From positions 605,919,673 to 605,979,672 of the forward strand of contig NC_081408.1 in assembly GCF_030272615.1 (NCBI RefSeq): a stretch of DNA of 60,000 bases, given 5' to 3'. The notes beneath the pieces were generated by a model that saw only the letters and a program-made list of their open reading frames with translations, was not told the origin of the DNA and searched no databases. The stretch is from Cryptomeria japonica. Taxonomy: Eukaryota > Streptophyta > Pinopsida > Cupressales > Cupressaceae. Position numbers and translations under genes: made by a program. Shown here in pieces: positions 56,151 through 60,000 of this stretch (its first letter is position 1; each line of letters starts with the position of its first letter).

Positions 56151-58290
56151 TACACCTGCCAATTGCACTTGCTTGATAGTTTCTAAATTATTTTCAATCA
56201 CGGATCTTGCACTACGAGCATACCATGAGACCACATTTCTTTGAGGGATTTTTCCATATAGTTAATGAGCTTCATCCACGTTTTATATGCAGGTACACCG
56301 CTTGCATTGATTTAAAAAAAGTTTGTATTACTTGCGATCGTCACACTGTATGAGATGCTATCTTATTTTTTTTAGGTATTCTTCTAAAAATCTCTTTTAG
56401 CCGCTATGCTTTGATGCGTATCCATACCAATTGCAATTGCTTTTGCAAAATAATCTCAACAAATCTATTTGTCTGCAAGTCACGTTGTTATGATTTTGTT
56501 GTAGTGATCCATTCATTGTTTGAAAGTTTGTAAAGCATTTTCGCCAAGCCCATTCTTGTCTACGCTTCCACGATTTGCAATCACATCTTCTTGAGCTGTT
56601 GCAACGATAACACCTGATGAAATACCTCTATCTTTATGTCATACTTGTTGTTCTAAAGCTTCCATTTTTGTACAGACTGAAAGGATGTTGGCAACAGTTG
56701 TGGAATTTGGCCTTACACTTGCGGATTGCATTCCATAAGCCGCCTTTTATTTGAAGCATTATATCAGACGGTTTACATGCATTTGGGACGTGGCATTTTG
56801 GTCATGCAATCCGACGTGCTTTATCTATGTTTCCATATTCTTCATCTGTCGTGTTCCCTTCGAACACTTCCAGTGTGTTAGGTATGCTTCCACAATTTGC
56901 ATTTGTCTAATGCTTCATGACATGTCGATGCAGCTGTGGCATCTTGTCATTTTATCATAGAGCAGTGAGGATTTGGTAGGGATCGTGGTTTTTTTGAATT
57001 CATGTTTCTGCTTACATTGTTTTTTCACCAAATTCACTTTGTGCAAATCCTGCGATCATTGTATTACATGAGATGAGATCTCTTTGAGGCATTCTAACAA
57101 ACAGTTCATATGCCTTGATGAAATCTGTATTTTTCTCCAACGCGCCATACGGTGACAATTTTGTGCATATCTTGCAATCATCGCATTTCATGAGCACATT
57201 TCTGCGATCAACGCATGCCATGAGATAATGTTTCTTTGATGGAATTCTGTCAAATTGCTCACATGCATTGTCTGTGCATTGATATTTGTCATGATTTGCA
57301 GCATCATTGAAAAATGTTGTCAAAGACTACCCCGACTGGAATCAACGTCCATTACAGTCCTTCACACATTGTCACATCTATATGCCATGAGACCACGTTT
57401 TTGTGAGAGAATTTCATCAAACGGTCTACATGCGTGGGCTATATTGCCATGGTGTGTTTCATTTCCGCGGTGACTCCTTCCAATGACATCTTGAAGATCT
57501 CTGTCAAATATTACAGCAGCTAGAATTAACGTATATGCTATGAGACCACAGTTTCTATGAAGGATGTCACCAAAATGTTTATATGCATGCCATTATGGTA
57601 TACTTTGAGGAATTTTGCCAAATAGTTTATATGCATTGTCTACACATTCCCTATGTCATGAGATCATGCTGCTGTGAGGGATTTTTGTCAAACAATTAAC
57701 AGGCGCCATTTATACTTCCCTACTGCCATCTTAATCTGCCAAAACAATTTGGTCAAACAACCCACATGCTTTGTCCATGATTTCACATTTCCTTCGGGCA
57801 TTCACGTGAATATTAATGTGAGCATTTCTAATTACAATGGCCTAGAGAAAGATGATGTTCTCTCGAAGCATTTTGTCAATTATCTCACGACTTGTTAAAG
57901 TATTATCAAACACCTCATGGACCTACACAAGATCATATGCCTTTGTAAATTTTCCTCTAACACATACAACTGCTTCCTTATTTGCATATAGTGGGATGAC
58001 ATGTCTGAGGCATTTAGTCAAAAAGTGTGTTGCCTTGTTAGCAACTTCACCAATTCACGTGCATTGTTTGTGCTCTCCTTATGCCCGTGGTCTGCATTTT
58101 GTAGATATCCAGCAACCATCACATCTCATGAGACCACATTTCTTTGAGGAATTCTATCAAACTATCCACATGCGTTGTCCGTGCTTCCATGATGTGCATT
58201 CATGTCGATCAAAGCAACTGCAACTTCAACATCCGGTGAAACCATTTACCTTGAATGCATTGATGAACATTCATAACCTGTTGTTTGGAG
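56150..58290 (-). pseudogene. Decayed pentatricopeptide-repeat (PPR) array
   Basis: On the minus strand, PPR-like units recur in shifting frames. The clearest is KAYELFVRMPQRDLISCNTM followed by IAGFAQSEFGEK (57012-57130). Others read KIPQRNVVSWYA (~56220-56260), PSKKHYLMAC (~57220), SHKNVVSWH (~57370-57420) and variants near 57540, 57660 and 58130. On the + strand the mark is the recurring CATGAGACCACRTTTCTTTGAGG. PLS-class PPR proteins edit organellar RNA and are numerous in gymnosperms. No unit stays open for long, so this is a relic, perhaps amplified locally. Confidence 0.55.
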
Positions 58291-58313
58291 CACATTTTTA
58301 AATTTTTATGAAA

Positions 58314-58560
58314 GAGGTTAAGAAAGCTCAATTTTTGAGGATTTCTAACCTCTTTACAAAGTGGGACCCACAAGGTTAAGAAACGAGGTTAGAAATGCTC
58401 AATTTTTGAGCATTCCTAACCTTTTTGTGATAGGTTAGAAATATGGGTTAGAAATGCTCAAAGAGCGAGCATTTCTAACCTTCTTGGCAAAGGTTAGAAA
58501 TACGGCAAAAAGGTTAAGAAATGAGGTTAGGAATGCTCAAAAAGTGAGCATTTCTAACCT
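58314..58560. repeat. Four tandem hairpins built on AGGTTAGAAATGCTCA
   Basis: Inverted repeats lie at 58314-58352, 58385-58422, 58446-58480 and 58524-58560. Each has arms of 14-17 bp of the type AGGTTAGAAATGCTCA / TGAGCATTTCTAACCT around a 5-7 base loop. The third has perfect 14-bp arms; the second and fourth have one mismatch each. Extra single copies of GGTTAGAAAT lie between them. The units are ~60-80 bp apart. Function is unknown: possibly a repeat remnant or a hairpin RNA source. Confidence 0.85.
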
Positions 58561-60000
58561 TTTGCTCCACGAACTATCCTTTAGACCTTAGAAACCATTG
58601 ATCACAGATAGGAAACAAGGAAGAGTGCAACCGATACTTTTGGACAACTTTTTTTTATCGCAAATGACCAAAATTTTTAAAATAATTTAAAATATTAAAT
58701 TATTATTTGAAAAATAATTCAAATATTTTAAATTTATTACTTTGGCTGGAGAAAAATGGCGTAACTTTCAAACGGTAGGGAGTTAGGTCCTGAAATTTGA
58801 AACACGCGTCAACGGTAGGGAAATAGATCCACACAATTATTTACTCCTCATGACAAAGCCTTAAATGAGATATTTTAATCATTTGGGAGCAACAGACACC
58901 AAAAATGGAAAGTTTAAAATATGACAAAGTATGAACTGGGTTCAGGTGAAAGTTGGCCACATGATATAAAATGATGTTTAGATCCTGACTGCCAAACAAT
59001 TTCCCTCAATTTATGATAATTTTTTAAAATTCTTTCATTTTTCGTATTTTTACTAGTAAGGACCTTGGATAACGCGCTCATTACCTACGTGTAAACACTC
59101 ATTGGACCTTTACTCGACATTGAGAACAATTTGAAGTTCAAATTTTATGTAGGCCAAATATGGGGGCAACATAGCCATATGTATTTGACATCATTGTATC
59201 ATGACACTTATTATTATATATATGAGATGATTCATCCTTGCGGTAGCTATATTCATGTGTACCTATGTGATGTATATTTCTATGTGATGCTTATGATATG
59301 GATGCAAATATGTACATGAGGAAATGGAATATTTTTGTTCTTTTATGTTTTTATATGACATGCATGATGCAAATGTGAATGTATGAAATACAGATGAATG
59401 TGATAATACAAATAACTATTTACATGATGAGAATGTAAAATGTGCTAACATGAGTTGTGTGCAGGATGTGATGCAATTGTGATATCTATATGTATGTATG
59501 AAATGCTAACATGTGATAATGCAGGTGCAAACTACATGAAATGCAAATATTTTTTTTTTGCGTGTCACTGTACTCAGTCATGTGATAGTAGGCTACACAG
59601 ACTCGAGAAGGAAAATGGAGGTCAATCAAGAAAGGGGGATGGAAGATAGAAGATATGGAAGTGAAAGAGCTTCTTGTGCATTATCATTATTGAGCTTTAT
59701 TATAGCAAATAGGTTATGACAATCCAGACATAGGTTCGACCCAGAAAGTCATTGTACCCATTTGCATGGAGATCAGACAGTTGCAAACAAGGAATGCCCC
59801 AGTTCACACTAGACTCACAACGTCCTCATATCCTTGGATAAGTCATAGCATTACTAAGCGACAATCGACATACAACAAAGAAAAATAGGTGATGATACCC
59901 CATCCTTGCCTTTCTAATCAAAGACATCCTGGAGATAAAATCTCTAGTCAGAGACATCCTTGAAAAGCTACAAGACATGTCACCAAAAAGATAAAATCAA
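58561..60000. other. Unrecognised non-coding stretch
   Basis: I see no gene, transposon domain or RNA gene. A run of T (59551-59559) and many ATGTGATG-like words near 59220-59540 give a low-complexity look. Short open frames there have no supporting features. Confidence 0.5.

Overview
This window looks like nuclear DNA from a seed plant with a very large, repeat-rich genome. I think a gymnosperm, possibly a conifer, is most likely, but the sequence alone cannot settle the species. I find no intact host gene, tRNA, rRNA or prokaryotic feature. Almost everything recognisable is LTR retrotransposon, mostly old, nested and broken by stops and frameshifts. The one host-gene-like segment is a decayed pentatricopeptide-repeat (PPR) array near the right end.

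Layout from left to right. 1-2573 is AT-rich unrecognised DNA with a duplicated ~170 bp block. 2574-6110 is one insertion made of three ~1.07 kb LTRs separated by two 155-bp internal segments, flanked by a perfect 5-bp target duplication (AAGGA). 6952-7215 resembles a small LTR. 7267-23417 is element A, a Ty3/gypsy element of the Tat lineage on the + strand: LTR, primer site, 3-kb leader, gag, protease with a G-patch-like segment, RT-RNase H, second RNase H, integrase, then a plant-mobile-domain (PMD) gene on the opposite strand. 23418-28903 is element C, a decayed Ty1/copia element on the - strand that cuts off the right end of A. 28904-42722 is element B, an LTR element on the - strand with gag zinc knuckles and unknown ORFs but no visible RT. 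B sits in the gag of C and is itself split by element G, a Ty1/copia element with both LTRs (32194-39510). 42723-44530 holds remains of another gypsy integrase (F). 44531-46024 (E) and 46025 onward (D) are two inverted copies of a second Tat-like family. D has LTR, leader, gag and protease, but no RT or integrase; a PMD exon follows on the + strand. 54961-60000 holds unrecognised DNA, the PPR pseudogene and four tandem hairpins.

The most unusual signal is in the leaders of the Tat elements. Between primer site and gag, each carries two blocks of a short alternating purine-pyrimidine core (GCGCAT/GCACGT-like in A, CGCGTCTG-like in D). The core recurs every 21 nt in A and at alternating 19 and 21 nt in D, while the bases between cores vary. 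The same kind of array occurs in the opposite orientation at the 3' ends of A and E, beside the antisense PMD gene and apparently inside its first intron. Exon 1 of that gene (seen in E) and exon 2 (seen in A and next to D) have splice signals in matching phase. I know of no description of this periodic array, but I could not search.

Decay is systematic. Most premature stops in A lie where relatives carry Arg (CGA) or Gln (CAA/CAG), as expected from C-to-T change at methylated sites. Several catalytic residues are lost in A, C and G. Nothing here appears able to move on its own now.
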